Below are positions 23,445-37,981 of a DNA stretch of 37,981 nucleotides, one piece after another. This DNA is from Chrysomallon squamiferum (lineage: Eukaryota; Mollusca; Gastropoda; Neomphalida; Peltospiridae). The position numbers and the translations under genes are program-made. Below the pieces are notes generated by a model. It saw nothing but the letters and a program-made list of their open reading frames with translations. It was not told where the DNA came from and ran no database searches. How positions within the stretch are numbered: position 1 is the stretch's first letter; every line of letters begins with the position of its first letter. The DNA lies in assembly GCA_012295275.1 (NCBI GenBank), contig CM022679.1, forward strand, positions 27,644,983 through 27,682,963. The letters run 5' to 3'.

Positions 23445-24263
23445 AAGAAGAATATTAATAATAAATAAATAAATAAATAAACGAAAAGAAAAAGAAGAAA
23501 AACTGAAGAAACATAATAGTTTCTTTATTATTGCTATTTTTATATAATCTAAGTTAAAAACTTGTGTGAAATGATTTTACTTTCTTATTATTAGTATTAT
23601 TAGTAGCAGTATTGTTGTTGTTGTCGCTGATAATTTCATTGTTATCATTATTATTACTGTTGTGATTATTATTATTGTTATAGTTATTATTATTATTATT
23701 ATTATCATTCTGAAACATTCATCATCATAATCATCAATTATAATAATAATTATTATTAATATTATTACTATTATTGTTATAATTACTCTTGTTGTTGTTG
23801 TTCTTCTTCTTCTTCTTCTTATTATTATTATTATTATCATCATCATCATCATCATCATCATCATCGTTATCATTATCATTATAACAACGATTGTATATTC
23901 TTAATTTACATCGTTTACCCAATTCTCGATCATCAGTAATGATAACTATTGTTCCAGTTGTATGAGACTAAATTACCTAATCTCAGTAACGGTAAATGAA
24001 AGAATAAAACATGTTAAATGAAACGTCTGAATCCTACATGTTAGTGTAACGGAAAGATGATGGAGGACATTTTGACTGAGAAATATAATAGTTTGGAACA
24101 CTAAAAAAAAAAAAAAAAAAAAACCTCGTAAAATTTAGATGTTGTATGTATCTATATATTCAATTCAAAAAATAAAAAATAATAAAAAAATAAAGAAATG
24201 AATATTGTGTAGATAAAATAATAAAAATAAAAATAATATATTAATATTATTATTTATTGTGGA

Positions 24264-24323
<60 letters not shown>

Positions 24324-25236
24324 CATCATCGTCGTCGTCATCATCATCATCATCATCATTATTTATTTATTTATTATATTTATTTTTTATTATTATTATT
24401 TGTTGCTACTTTTCCATTAATATCCTTCTTATTTTTTCTTAAATAAAGAAAGCAGGAGAAAACGACGTAATTGGCAGATTTTCTATATATTAGTGTACCT
24501 GTTAAATTATAAGTTCATTTTCTAGTATTTTGTTTTCACGCACCTCTTATTTTCTTTTTTAGTTTATCAGTTAAGAAAATGTAGTATTAACCATCGGTGT
24601 TATTAAATATACCTTTATTGTGAATACACCTGCAGAAGATACAGAAAATAAACGAGAAATGTCATAGGTATCAAGAATCTTTTAGAAAACGGAAAAACTG
24701 TTTTCAGAGGGGATGAAAAGAATGGAAATTTAATGTGGAACGAAGACTTTATTAATATATGATTAGTAGATGTAGAAACAGTGTAGTAATTAGAAATTTA
24801 GTCTCATACAACTGGAACAATAGTTATCATTACTGATGATCGAGAACTGGGTAAACAATGTAAATTAAGAATATACAATCATTGTTATAATGATAATGAT
24901 AACGATGATGATGATGATGATGATGATAATAATAATAAGAACAACAACAACAACAGCAACAAGAGTAATTATAACAACAATAATAATAATAATAATAACT
25001 GTAACAATAATAATAATCACAACAGTAATAATAATGATAATAATGAAATTATCAGCGACAACAACAATACTGCTACTAATAATACTAATAATAAGAAAGT
25101 AAAATCATTTCACACAAGTTTTTAACTTAGATTATATAAAAATAGCAATATTAAAGAAACTATTATGTTTCTTCTGTTTTTCTTCTTTTTCTTTTCGTTT
25201 ATTTATTTATTTATTTATTTATTTATTACTAATATT

Positions 25237-25267
<31 letters not shown>

Positions 25268-26351
25268 TTCTTCTTCTTCTTATTAGTATTATTATTATTA
25301 TTATTATATTATTATGTTAATATCTACAGTATTGAATCTGGTACCATCCTTTCAAGGTTGTTTTCATCACTTTTAGTATTAATATTTCATAATGAAATAA
25401 TACATAAATAACACATAACAATGAAACATTACTTAACTTGTTAGTGAATTTAATTATCACATTCTTTTTTACCAAATCATTTCATATCATCTCAGTTGCA
25501 TTAGGACACCTTCACGAAAAATTTAATCACTATAACGAAAAATTGGATTTCGATCATAATTATTTTCGTTCTTAAGCACTATCAGTTCTTGCTTCATAGT
25601 TGGTTAAACAAATAAATTGATAATTTTTAAGGAAATTAATATTTTAAGAATACAATCTTTATCCTTCTCTCGCTAAATAGATAGATAGAAAGACAGACAT
25701 ATACAAAGATAGAAAGATAGAAATATGTGATGTGCGGATATTAAACGTTTCAATATTCGATGTTTTTCGTTTAAAGCTGTCTCAGTTTCAACATTATTCG
25801 AAGTTTACATGTAGTAATTTATTAGGAGAGCATCAGATATTAAATACTAATACATAATGTAAAAAGGAGAGTATACTGATTACAAAACACAAAATACCAA
25901 TAATGCTTCTGGAAATGGAGAGAGCGAGAGAGAGAGAATGAGACAGAGAGATATTTTAGTTAAATTGTTAATTATTTTAAGACTTCATATTCAAATAAAA
26001 TTATAGAAATAGGTAAAACAGACTCATAACAGACACTTAAGTGTTTTCCATGACAATATTTTATTCAAACGGTAATTTGCCAATATTAGAGATATCAGAG
26101 CTAAATAAGAAGAAGAAGAAGAAGAAGAATAAGGAGAAGAAGAGAACAAATAAATACCCTTAATAAATGACTGATCACAGAAGATTTTCCTAAGACAGCA
26201 GTTGAGATACATTCTTTATTTCAAAGACTATGTCAAAATGAAGAGAAAACTTCTAAACTGTTCATTATAAGTATCTGTATAGAGGTCATCTAAAGTAAGA
26301 TAAAATAAAAATGTCTCCGAAATGTGACTAAAATATAATCTATATTTTCAG

Positions 26352-26418
26352 GAAGCGATCTACCTCTAAGTTGAATGACTTCAGCAATTTGTCTAAACTC
26401 TTCGGAAACAAGGAATAA
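26352..26418 (+). pseudogene. Orphan MEG terminal exon, copy 3
   Basis: Identical in its encoded residues to copy 2 (KRSTSKLNDFSNLSKLFGN, K, E, stop at 26416), with the same intact acceptor. No upstream coding exon lies within its unit. Retention of an open frame in both orphan copies may reflect recent duplication rather than selection. Confidence 0.7.
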
Positions 26419-26927
26419 ATATGTGTTTATGGATATTTATGTACGTATCTATGCATATATGTATTTATGTATATATGAATATTTGTACGTATGTACGTAT
26501 GCATGCATATATGTATTTGGATGTAAGCATAAACGTGTGTATGTAGGTAGGTAGGTAGGTAGGTGCATGTATGTGTATATGTATCTACGTATGCATAGAT
26601 AGATAAATATATAGATATCGACTGAAAAATAAATGAATAGTGATAAAAATAATGTCTAATTAAAATTTAAAAAAATTCTTTTGTTTTGGCGACAGAGAGC
26701 TGATATTATTTATTTATTTATTTATTGTTTTTCTTTTCTTTTTTTTTTTTTTTTTTTTTTTTTTTCTTTTTTAGCCCCGCTTTACAGTGTCAGAAGAAAG
26801 AAATATAAGTTCAAGATAATAAAATATTGTGACATGGAAAACACTTAAGTGTCTCTTATGAATCTGTTTTACCTATTTCTATAATTTTATTTAAATATGA
26901 AGTCTTAAAATCATTAACAATTTAACT

Positions 26928-27035
<108 letters not shown>

Positions 27036-27643
27036 CATTTCCAGAAGCATTATTAGTATTTTGTGTTTTGTAATCAGTATACTCTCCTTTTTACAGTATG
27101 TATTAGTATTTAATATCTGATGCTCTCCTAATAAATTACTACATGTAAACCTCGAATAATGTTGAAACTGAGACAGCTTTAAACGAAAAACATGGAACAC
27201 TGAAACGTTTAATATCCGCACATCACATATTTCTGTCTTTCTATCTTTGTGTATGTCTGTCTTTCTATTTAGCGAGAGAAGGATAAAGATTTTATTCTTA
27301 AAATATTAATTTCCTTAAAAATTATCAATTTATTTTTTTAACTATACCAACTATGAAGCTAGAACTGATAGTGCTTAAGAACGAAAATAATTATGATCGA
27401 AATCCAATTTTTCGTTATAGTGATTTAATTTTTCGTGAAGGTGTCCTAATGCAACTGAGATGATATGAAATGATTTGGTAAAAAAGAATGTGATAATTAA
27501 ATTCACTAATAAGTTAAGTAATGTTTCATTGTTATGTGTTATTTATGTATTGTTTCATTATGAAATATTAATGCTAAAATTGATGAAAATATCCTTGAAA
27601 CGAAGGTATCAGACTAAATCCTGTAGATATTAACATACGTATA

Positions 27644-27702
<59 letters not shown>

Positions 27703-28519
27703 AAGAATATTAATAATAAATAAATAAATAAATAAACGAAAAGAAAAAGAAGAAAAACTGAAGAAACATAATAGTTTCTTTATTATTGCTATTTTTATAT
27801 AATCTAAGTTAAAAACTTGTGTGAAATGATTTTACTTTCTTATTATTAGTATTATTAGTAGCAGTATTGTTGTTGTTGTCGCTGATAATTTCATTGTTAT
27901 CATTATTATTACTGTTGTGATTATTATTATTGTTATAGTTATTATTATTATTATTATTATCATTCTGAAACATTCATCATCATAATCATCAATTATAATA
28001 ATAATTATTATTAATATTATTACTATTATTGTTATAATTACTCTTGTTGTTGTTGTTGTTTCTTCTTCTTCTTCTTATTATTATTATTATTATCATCATC
28101 ATCATCATCATCATCATCATCGTTATCATTATCATTATAACAACGATTGTATATTCTTAATTTACATCGTTTACCCAATTCTCGATCATCAGTAATGATA
28201 ACTATTGTTCCAGTTGTATGAGACTAAATTACCTAATCTCAGTAACGGTAAATGAAAGAATAAAACATGTTAAATGAAACGTCTGAATCCTACATGTTAG
28301 TGTAACGGAAAGATGATGGAGGACATTTTGACTGAGAAATATAATAGTTTGGAACACTAAAAAAAAAAAAAAAAAAAACCTCGTAAAATTTAGATGTTGT
28401 ATGTATCTATATATTCAATTCAAAAAATAAAAAATAATAAAAAAATAAAGAAATGAATATTGTGTAGATAAAATAATAAAAAATAAAAATAATATATTAA
28501 TATTATTATTTATTGTGGA

Positions 28520-28582
<63 letters not shown>

Positions 28583-30701
28583 CATCATCGTCGTCGTCAT
28601 CATCATCATCATCATCATTATTTATTTATTTATTATATTTATTTTTATTATTATTATTTGTTGCTACTTTTCCATTAATATCCTTCTTATTTTTTCTTAA
28701 ATAAAGAAAGCAGGAGAAAACGACGTAATTGGCAGATTTTCTATATATTAGTGTACCTGTTAAATTATAAGTTCATTTTCTAGTATTTTGTTTTCACGCA
28801 CCTCTTATTTTCTTTTTTAGTTTATCAGTTAAGAAAATGTAGTATTAACCATCGGTATTATTAAATATACCTTTATTGTGAATACACCTGCAGAAGATAC
28901 AGAAAATAAACGAGAAATGTCATAGGTATCAAGAATCTTTTAGAAAACGGAAAAACTGTTTTCACAGGGGATGAAAAGAATGGAAATTTAATGTGGAACG
29001 AAGACTTTATTAATATATGATTAGTAGATGTAGAAACAGTGTAGTAATTAGAAATTTAGTCTCATACAACTGGAACAATAGTTATCATTACTGATGATCG
29101 AGAACTGGGTAAACAATGTAAATTAAGAATATACAATCATTGTTATAATGATAATGATAACGATGATGATGATGATGATGATGATGATAATAATAAGAAC
29201 AACAACAACAACAACAACAGCAACAAGAGTAATTATAACAACAATAATAATAATAATAATAACTGTAACAATAATAATAATCACAACAGTAATAATAATG
29301 ATAATAATGAAATTATCAGCGACAACAACAATACTGCTACTAATAATACTAATAATAAGAAAGTAAAATCATTTCACACAAGTTTTTAACTTAGATTATA
29401 TAAAAATAGCAATATTAAAGAAACTATTATGTTTCTTCTGTTTTTCTTCTTTTTCTTTTCGTTTATTTATTTATTTATTTATTTATTTATTACTAATATT
29501 CTTCTTCTTCTTCTTCTTCTTATTCTTCTTCTTCTTATTAGTATTATTATTATTATTATTATTATTATATTATTATGTTAATATCTACAGGATTGAATCT
29601 GGTACCATCCTTTCAAGGTTGTTTTCATCACTTTTAGTATTAATATTTCATAATGAAATAATACATAAATAACACATAACAATGAAACATTACTTAACTT
29701 GTTAGTGAATTTAATTATCACATTCTTTTTTACCAAATCATTTCATATCATCTCAGTTGCATTAGGACACCTTCACGAAAAATTTAATCACTATAACGAA
29801 AAATTGGATTTCGATCATAATTATTTTCGTTCTTAAGCACTATCAGTTCTTGCTTCATAGTTGGTTAAAAAAATAAATTGATAATTTTTAAGGAAATTAA
29901 TATTTTAAGAATACAATCTTTATCCTTCTCTCGCTAAATAGATAGATAGAAAGACAGACATATACAAAGATAGAAAGATAGAAATATGTGATGTGCGGAT
30001 ATTAAACGTTTCAATATTCCATGTTTTTTGTTTAAAGCTGTCTCAGTTTCAACATTATTCGAGGTTTGCATGTAGTAATTTATTAGGAGAGCATCAGATA
30101 TTAAATACTAATACATAATGTAAAAAGGAGAGTATACTGATTACAAAACACAAAATACTAATAATGCTTCTGGAAATGGAGAGAGAGAGCGAGAGAGAGA
30201 GAATGAGACAGAGAGATATTTTAGTTAAATTGTTAATTATTTTAAGACTTCATATTCAAATAAAATTATAGAAATAGGTAAAACAGACTCATAACAGACA
30301 CTTAAGTGTTTTCCATGACAATATTTTATTATCGTGAACTCATATTTCTTTCTCCTGGCACTGTAAAGCGGGGCTAAAAAAGAAAAAAACAAAAAAACAA
30401 TAAATAAATAAATAATATCAGCTCTCTGTCGCCAAAAACAAAAGAATTTTGAAATTTTAATTAGACATTATTTTTATCACTATTCATTTATTCTTCAGTC
30501 GATATCTATATATTTATCTATCTATGCTTACGTAGATACATATACACATACATGCACCTACCTACCTACCTACCTACATACACACGTTTATGCTTACATC
30601 CAAATACATATATGCATGCATACGTACATAGGTACAAATATTCATATATACATAAATACATATATGCATAGTTACGTACATAAATATGCATAAACACATA
30701 T

Positions 30702-30768
30702 TTATTCCTTGTTTCCAAAGAGGTCAGACAAACTGCTGAAGTCATTCAACTTAGAGGTAGATCGCTTC
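30702..30768 (-). other. MEG-D terminal coding exon
   Basis: On the minus strand the acceptor 'tttattttcag' ends at 30769. The exon reads KRSTSKLNDFSSLSDLFGN, K, E and stop at 30704-30702. The sequence combines the Thr of the orphan copies with the SSLSD of MEG-C, so it is a distinct allele-like version. The AATAAA follows at 30330-30325 on the same strand. Confidence 0.8.
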
Positions 30769-31096
30769 CTGAAAATAAAGATTATATTTTAGTCACATTT
30801 CGGAGACATTTTTATTTTATCTTACTTTAGATGACCTCTATACTGATATTTATAATGAACAGTTTAGAATTTTTCTCTTCATTTTGACATCGTCTTTGAA
30901 ATAAAGAATGTATCTCAACTGCTGTCTTAGGAAAATCTTCTGTGATCAGTCATTTATTAAGGGTATTTATTTGTTCTCTTCTTCTCTTTCTTCTTCTTCT
31001 TCTTCTTATTTAGCAATATCTCTAATATTGGCAAATTACCGTTTGAATTTAAATTCAATGTATGTTCTAATAATTATAATGATTATTTTTATTGTG

Positions 31097-31149
<53 letters not shown>

Positions 31150-33359
31150 TATTATATAGTTTGTCATAGTCCGTATTATACCACCTGTAATATACATTAG
31201 TGACTTTATATTGTATCAATTATACACTAATAAGGATAACATGCTTCACTTAGACAGTGTTTGTTTGTTTGATATTTTGAAGAGAAACAATTATCAATCA
31301 AATAATAAGTATCGGAACTTAAAAATAAATTTGGATCCATCTCATCGTTAGTCTGTGCAAAATTCATTTAAAAATATTTATTTTAAAGCACATAAACTTA
31401 TAATAGGCCAGATGTGTATTTGCTTCTTTCATTGTGATATTAGAATTTGTTTGCAATCATGTAAATACAATTAAAATGCTTACTTGTAATTGATACTTAC
31501 CAGCTGAGGAGCATAGACAAATAATATTTTATTTTTTTTACATTTCAGTAGATATAGCAATGAAATAATTATCACATTTTTTATTATTACCATTCTTCGC
31601 TATTCATCATCACAAATATCATTATCATCACATTCATCATCAGAATCATCAATTATTATTATTATTATTTTCGTTGTTCATGATGTTGTTTTGTATGATG
31701 GTGGTGGGCTTTCTGGTGTAAGTGGTTTGGCTGTACTGTTAGTATCATCATCATCATCATTATTGTTTTTCGTACTGTTTGCTACATACATGTATGTATG
31801 TATGTATATGTGTGTACTTCTTTTTTAGATAAATTGATACTCACCCACGACCACTCCTTCTGTTTCTGAAAAGTGAACACTGATATCAGTACTATTTAGT
31901 AAAATAACAACGTGGGTCTAAGTTGCTGTAGTTGTGGTAATAATAAAGACAGAAAAAGAAAGAGAAACATAAACTGAGTCTGTTTGTTTGTTTAATATTT
32001 TGAAGAGAAACAACAATTATCAATCAAATAATAAGTATCGGAACTTAAAAATAAATTTGGATCCATCTCATGGTTAGTCTTCTCAAAATTCATTTAAAAA
32101 TATTTATATTAAAGTGCATAAAATTACAACAGGTCAGATGTGTATTTGTTACTTCAATTTTGATGTAAGAATTTGTTTGGTACTGTTGTAAATACAGTTA
32201 AGATCCCTACTGATAATTGACACATACCATTCTCTCAAGGGAACACATAAATAAAAATAAAAATCAATTTTTCAGCAGACATAATAATGAAATAATTATC
32301 ACATTTCTTACTATTACCATTCATCGCTGTACACATACTATTCATCAACACATATAATATTCATCGGAATCATCAATTATTTTTATTATTATTATTATTA
32401 TTGTTGTTCTTGTTGTTGATTATGTTGTTTTTTGTGTTGGCGGTTGCAGTTGTGGTGTAGGTGGTTTGGCTGTACTCACCTACGAATACTCTTTTTCAAT
32501 CTGTAAAAGTGAACACTGATATTAGTACAATTTAGTATTATCATCATTATTATCTTTGTTGTTTTAGCTGCTGTTTGCCACTCTCTCTCACACACACACT
32601 TCTGTGTGGAGATAAATTGATACACACAGATAAGCCCTACTTCTGTTTCTGAAAAGTGAACACTGATATGAGTACTATTTAGTAAAATAACAACGTGGGT
32701 CGAAGTTGCTGTAGTTGTGGAAGAAAACAAACAAAGACAGAAAAAGAAAGAGAAACATAAACTAATGATCAACTCTTAATAATTCTAATTCTTTGTTGTT
32801 ATTGGATTAGAAGGAAACACTATTTCACAGAATCATCAATAATTATAATTATTTTTGTCGTTGTTCATGATGTTGTTTTGTATGATGGTGGTGGTCGTTC
32901 TGGTGCAAGTGGTTTGGCTGTACTGTTAGTATCATCATCATCATCATTATTGTTTTTGTAATGATAAATGATACTCACAGTGTGCTGAAACATGTGCAAA
33001 AAAGAAATATATATAATAATATAATAAAGCGTTTTACACAAAATATGAATGGAATTAGTTCTTTCTCTATAACATATACTTGTAAATAACAGCGACCATA
33101 GGATATACAAAGAAACATTTAAATAGTCTGAATCTGGAATCCTTCGTCTTGAATTTTCCAACCTCGTCTGATATTTATTGAGTAACAAGAACAGAAATAA
33201 ATCTTACAAAATAAAATAATTTACATTTGGATTCACATAGGAAGACAGCTAAAATGAATCTTACGGTTGATCGTAATGTTCCCATCCATCAGCTGACCCG
33301 GCCACCACTGATCCCAAAATTAGTAAGACGAGAAACATTTTCAGTTTCAGTGCAGACAT
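30702..33359 (-). CDS. MEG-D: micro-exon gene on the opposite strand
   Basis: Minus-strand exons are 33359-33265 (signal peptide), 32984-32979 (6 nt), 32642-32628 (15), 32500-32480 (21), 31859-31845 (15), 31503-31501 (3) and 30768-30702. Donors are GTAAGA, GTGAGT, GTGTGT, GTGAGT, GTGAGT and GTAAGT. Joined, they form an open frame of 73 codons with constant phase up to the terminal exon. A further 6-nt candidate, 32233-32228, would create TGA with the next exon; its acceptor has mutated from CAG to GAG, which would disfavour use. Compared with MEG-C the gene has extra micro-exon modules of MEG-A type and lacks the region holding the 15-nt exon 17022-17036. The predicted middle is very basic (LLKKSIRRRSGRGW). 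The GTGTGT donor is weak, so the 32628 exon is uncertain. Confidence 0.65.
31981..32830 (-). repeat. Duplicated micro-exon modules in MEG-D
   Basis: Read on the minus strand, the intron-exon block around 'cagtgttcacttttcag' occurs three times: before 32642, before 32500 (with 'cttttacag') and before 31859. In MEG-A and MEG-C it occurs once. The block at 31981-32480 resembles MEG-A 4980-5500, while 31310-31980 resembles MEG-C 15830-16505. The join 'acaaacagactcag|tttatgtttctc' marks the duplication or recombination point near 31975. Confidence 0.75.
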
Positions 33360-33374
33360 TGCAAACCAGGTCAA
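33265..33374 (-). other. MEG-D exon 1: signal-peptide exon
   Basis: On the minus strand the acceptor 'catgtttcag' precedes 33374. The ATG is at 33359-33357 and the donor GTAAGA follows 33265. It encodes MSALKLKMFLVLLILGSVVA and then GSADGWEHYDQ, ending two bases into a codon. It is of MEG-C type, with a few substitutions concentrated in the last residues (EPYKP against EHYDQ). The leader donor is at 33613 on the same strand. Confidence 0.83.
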
Positions 33375-34513
33375 CTGAAACATGGAGATTTTTAGTGAAA
33401 TAAATTTATTTTTTAGTGATTAAAATATACATTTTTTTCTTTTTACGCTGATTAATATAATGACTATTATAATATATGAAATATCTACTATAGGACGATT
33501 ATTTATCAAATCCAACACATTGTCTTATTAAATGATTGTGAATAATGTTTCATGACATTTATTAGCAGTGTCGGGATCATTAAAAATATATATAAAATGT
33601 GAAAACATCTTACCGAAAACAGTAGTGTTATTCAACAAACTAGCAGGAAGAAAGTGTACTATATCGAATGCACGAACCTTTTAAAATAATCATGTACTAA
33701 TGTAGGGACATATTTTATAACAGACATTTGAATATTATATTAGTCTTTACAACGACAAAAAATTACAAATCTGTCAGTAAATGTTAAAATTATGACAGCT
33801 GAGAAAGATAACTGACATATTTTAATCTCTATATCTGTCACACGGTCTTTCTGTCCTTTAAATTTCTTTAATGTCGGGATGCTTTAATGATAAAATGTAT
33901 ATATATCATGCGAAAATATCAAAAACAGTTGTGTTATTCAACAGCCTTCCTGGAAGAATATCTATGATATCGATAACACGAGCTTTTTAAAATCATGTAC
34001 GAATGTAATAAAATATTTTGTTTCAAAGATTTGAATATTATATTATTCTGTACTACGACAGAAAAGTATAAATCAGTCAAAAATATTAAAATTGTTACAG
34101 CTTAAAAAGAAAACTGACATATTTTAATCTGTTCATGTGTGTATATGTATGTGTGTCTGTGTATATATATGTTTGTATTGGTGTAAGCATGTATGTATAT
34201 AATATGTATGTATTTATGGATAGATATATATATAGAGATGTGTGTGAATGAGTGTGCATTTCTTGACAAAGTGTATGTATATATATTTGTATGTATGTAT
34301 ATGTATCTATGTATGTACATGTGTGTGTATATATATATACACATATATATATGTTTGAATGTACATGTGTATATATGTATGTGTGTCTGTGTGTATATAT
34401 ATGTTTGTATAGGTGTAAGCATGTATGTATGTCATATCTATGTAATATTATGTATGTATGTATGTACAGATAGGTATATAGATGTGTGTGCACTTCTTGA
34501 GATTGATTTCTAA

Positions 34514-34557
<44 letters not shown>

Positions 34558-36214
34558 TGATAATAAAAACAGGTGGAAATGATATAAAGAAAGAAAATTC
34601 AGCATGTCAAGGGAATGGGATTATTCAGTAAATGTCAGAAATAGAAATGTACAGAACTATAAATCTGACAGGTGTAGGGAAAATGCTGATATGGTTTATG
34701 ACCATTATGAGCCCTGATGATGACTGTGATTTGTTGTGAACCTCAGTTGACCTGCAACATGGAGAGAAATTGTTAATTTTATTTTATTTTATTTTTGAGC
34801 AGATAAGTCATTAAAGTTTATTCACTGATTTAATAAATAGTCATGTTTGGTAATTTCATATTTTTATGGTGCCATAATAAAGAAGATGCTGTTATTAAAA
34901 TTGTGACAGTATTAATATTCATATTTCAAATATTAGAGGCGTTTTTAGTCTTATCTAATGTCTTAATAGTAGTAATGGTATATATTACAAACAAATAATA
35001 AATAAAACACAAAAAAGAACAAATCGTATATTTTCTCAGTCTAGAGCATAAAAATCAAATGAATATTCAGAATAAATCCTTATTTCTTTCGTCTTTCATA
35101 GAATATTTGGTTTATTGTAATCTTCAGGTCTGACTCTACTCTGGCTTTCAACCTGTCTCTCTGAATGTATGTGTCTCTATCGATCGATCTATCGATCCAT
35201 TTGTCACTACCCTGTTTTCTATGTCTGTCTGACTAATATCTCTATCTATCTATCTATGTATCTATCTATCTATCTTCTGTCTAAATATTCATCTCTCTTT
35301 CTATCTCTCTATCTATCTGTCTATTTATTTATTTATTAAGACAGAGAACATTTTATTTTCAAAATTTGAATGTTTTAATGTAACAGAGGAAACATTTTTA
35401 AATTAAATATTAAATATTGCATTATGTGAAATAGGAATATTCATTCACATTAGGAAACTTCCAGTAATTACAGTAACAACAGTACAATCGAATGACACGA
35501 TTTTTCAGTTAGTTTTTAGAGAGTAGGTGGTACGATTTTTGAATTTTTTCGTCCACCGACATCTTTCAACATGAGTCATATTTACCGATCACTTTATATG
35601 TGTTACTGAAACCAGTATTTTTAAGTCACTGAACATCAGTTTTAGTGAGTTGTTATTTTTGATGATTATTATTCAGAAATTTAAAATAAAAAAGGTTTTA
35701 TGAATCATTACAAGATTAATTATGAGACATATTCAACCCATTTATGCATATATTATACATTTAGATAGACAAGCAGATAGACAGATAGATAGACAGATGG
35801 ATAGATAGACATACAGAGAGACAGATAGAGAGATAGATAGATAGACAGATGCATAGATGCATAGATATACAGTTAGCTATATAATTGGTTAAAGGGACAG
35901 GTGAATACACACAATTGAAGACTCACATGTAGAAAGACATAAACGTGTATACATGGATATTGTTCATTAAGGAGTCAGTGGTATGTAAAAACTGATTTAC
36001 AAAAGTGACATTTACTCGAATACTGTAATTAACAAGAAGGAAAAAGGTATGTTGTATGTAATTCGTGTCATTATAAATATGATCCAACTTATTCCCAAAT
36101 ACTAAAAAAAACCAATTTTTTGTTAGACAGTTGTTTTTTCTATAGGCTCAGTACGTAGTTAATCTCACAAATACATACATGCATACATACATACTTTCAT
36201 ACATACATACATAC

Positions 36215-36245
<31 letters not shown>

Positions 36246-36350
36246 CATACATACATGCACATGCACATACATATGTGGGTGTCATACGTTAAAATCTCAT
36301 CAACGGCATTGTTACTTTCTCGGAAATAAGAATAATCTCGTTAAACATTT
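33375..36350. other. Non-coding inverted copy of the unit C upstream region
   Basis: No exon is supported here apart from the leader donor at 33613 on the minus strand. Contents mirror 12541-15460: the donor-less leader relic (about 33920-33945), the CATA/TA tract, (AAT)n at 34519-34555, the 'agccctgatgatgactgtgat' block near 34710, CTAT/GATA tracts, and the CATA tract at 36170-36260. Confidence 0.8.
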
Positions 36351-36773
36351 TACAATTTATATTTTAAAAAGTGAGAAATATCATTTACCGATATATTTAG
36401 TCCAACTGCTACACTATATTTATATTCTGTATAGATATGTTTTAGTTTTAGACAGTATTATTGCGCCACTAGCAATCTGTTTAACAAATATGATGCTTCA
36501 TTGGATTCTAATGTATAGACATTGTGTTTGTAATTACAAAGTGCAGACCAGTTTGATTCGGGAAAGAAAAAGTAAGTCTAAAATTAATTATTATCACTTT
36601 TCTTGATTTGGAGGACATTCAATTTCGAAAAAAGAACAGAAGAACACTTAAGTGCACTATAAATACGATGAGGCAAAGTTATTCAGTGAAAATTTGTTCT
36701 TTTAAATATATATTATTTTACATTTATTAAAATGAAATACTGATAATGCTTACAGAAAATGGATGGATGGATG

Positions 36774-37740
<967 letters not shown>

Positions 37741-37779
37741 TTACATTTATGAAAATAAAATACTGATAATGCTTACAGA

Positions 37780-37785
<6 letters not shown>

Positions 37786-37867
<82 letters not shown>
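37786..37867. repeat. (GA)n tract at the right edge
   Basis: About 41 GA repeats followed by 'ctttagttaaattg', the complement of 'taactaaag' before the unit B (TC)n tract at 12001. Its other flank, 'catttatgaaaataaaatactg', instead matches the version after the unit A tract near 8105-8128. Confidence 0.95.
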
Positions 37868-37871
<4 letters not shown>

Positions 37872-37981
37872 TAGTTAAATTGTAAATGATTTTATGACTT
37901 TTTATCTAAATAGAATGATAGAAATAGGTTAAAGAGATTCATAATAGACACTTAAGTGTTTTCATTACACAATATTTTATT

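Noticed and set aside
32476-33188. Minus-strand frames of 98 and 107 residues in MEG-D
   Set aside because: They run through intron sequence and splice sites of the micro-exon gene and share no frame with the predicted exons.

Overview
The window is a very AT-rich, microsatellite-laden stretch of a metazoan genome. No prokaryotic-style gene, rRNA, tRNA, transposase or reverse transcriptase is recognisable, and the long open frames are almost all translations of simple repeats. What does carry coding signal is a family of genes made of tiny exons. A conventional exon encodes a signal peptide. It is followed by 3-, 6-, 15- and 21-nt exons between AG acceptors and mostly GT donors, and then by a short terminal exon with a stop codon and an AATAAA signal further on. 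This is the architecture of the micro-exon genes (MEGs) of schistosomes and related flatworms, so I infer a trematode, most likely Schistosoma-like. I cannot assign a species or a MEG number.

Layout. (1) 1-640 is an edge without recognised content. (2) Three direct copies of a large unit follow. Unit A (about 641-8550) carries MEG-A on +. Unit B (about 8551-12540) has lost every coding MEG exon through an internal deletion near 11830. Unit C (about 12541-18343) carries MEG-C on +. (3) From 17590 to 30330 there are three tandem units of 4.2-4.3 kb. Each has a forward copy of the MEG terminal exon followed by a 1.3-1.4 kb inverted repeat around a roughly 0.8 kb spacer. (4) From 30331 to the right edge the sequence is the reverse complement of unit C and the end of unit B. 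It includes MEG-D on -, interrupted by about 0.86 kb of unrelated sequence at 36880-37740. The window is therefore a large inverted repeat (about 11.9-18.35 kb against 30.3-38.0 kb) around an array of smaller palindromes.

How the genes work. Every coding junction I can place up to the terminal exon falls at the same codon phase (two bases before, one after), and every fully placed micro-exon except one is a multiple of three. Spliced from the predicted exons, MEG-A gives a complete frame of 80 codons (76 if the last donor is not used), MEG-C 64 codons, and MEG-D 73 codons if one 6-nt exon is skipped. The products would be small secreted basic peptides with a variable middle and a lineage-specific C-terminus. 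Orphan terminal exons in the palindromic units could act as alternative 3' ends. The exceptional exon, a 4-nt one, would switch reading frame. All splice calls are by eye and need RNA evidence. The repeat architecture also needs long-read confirmation.
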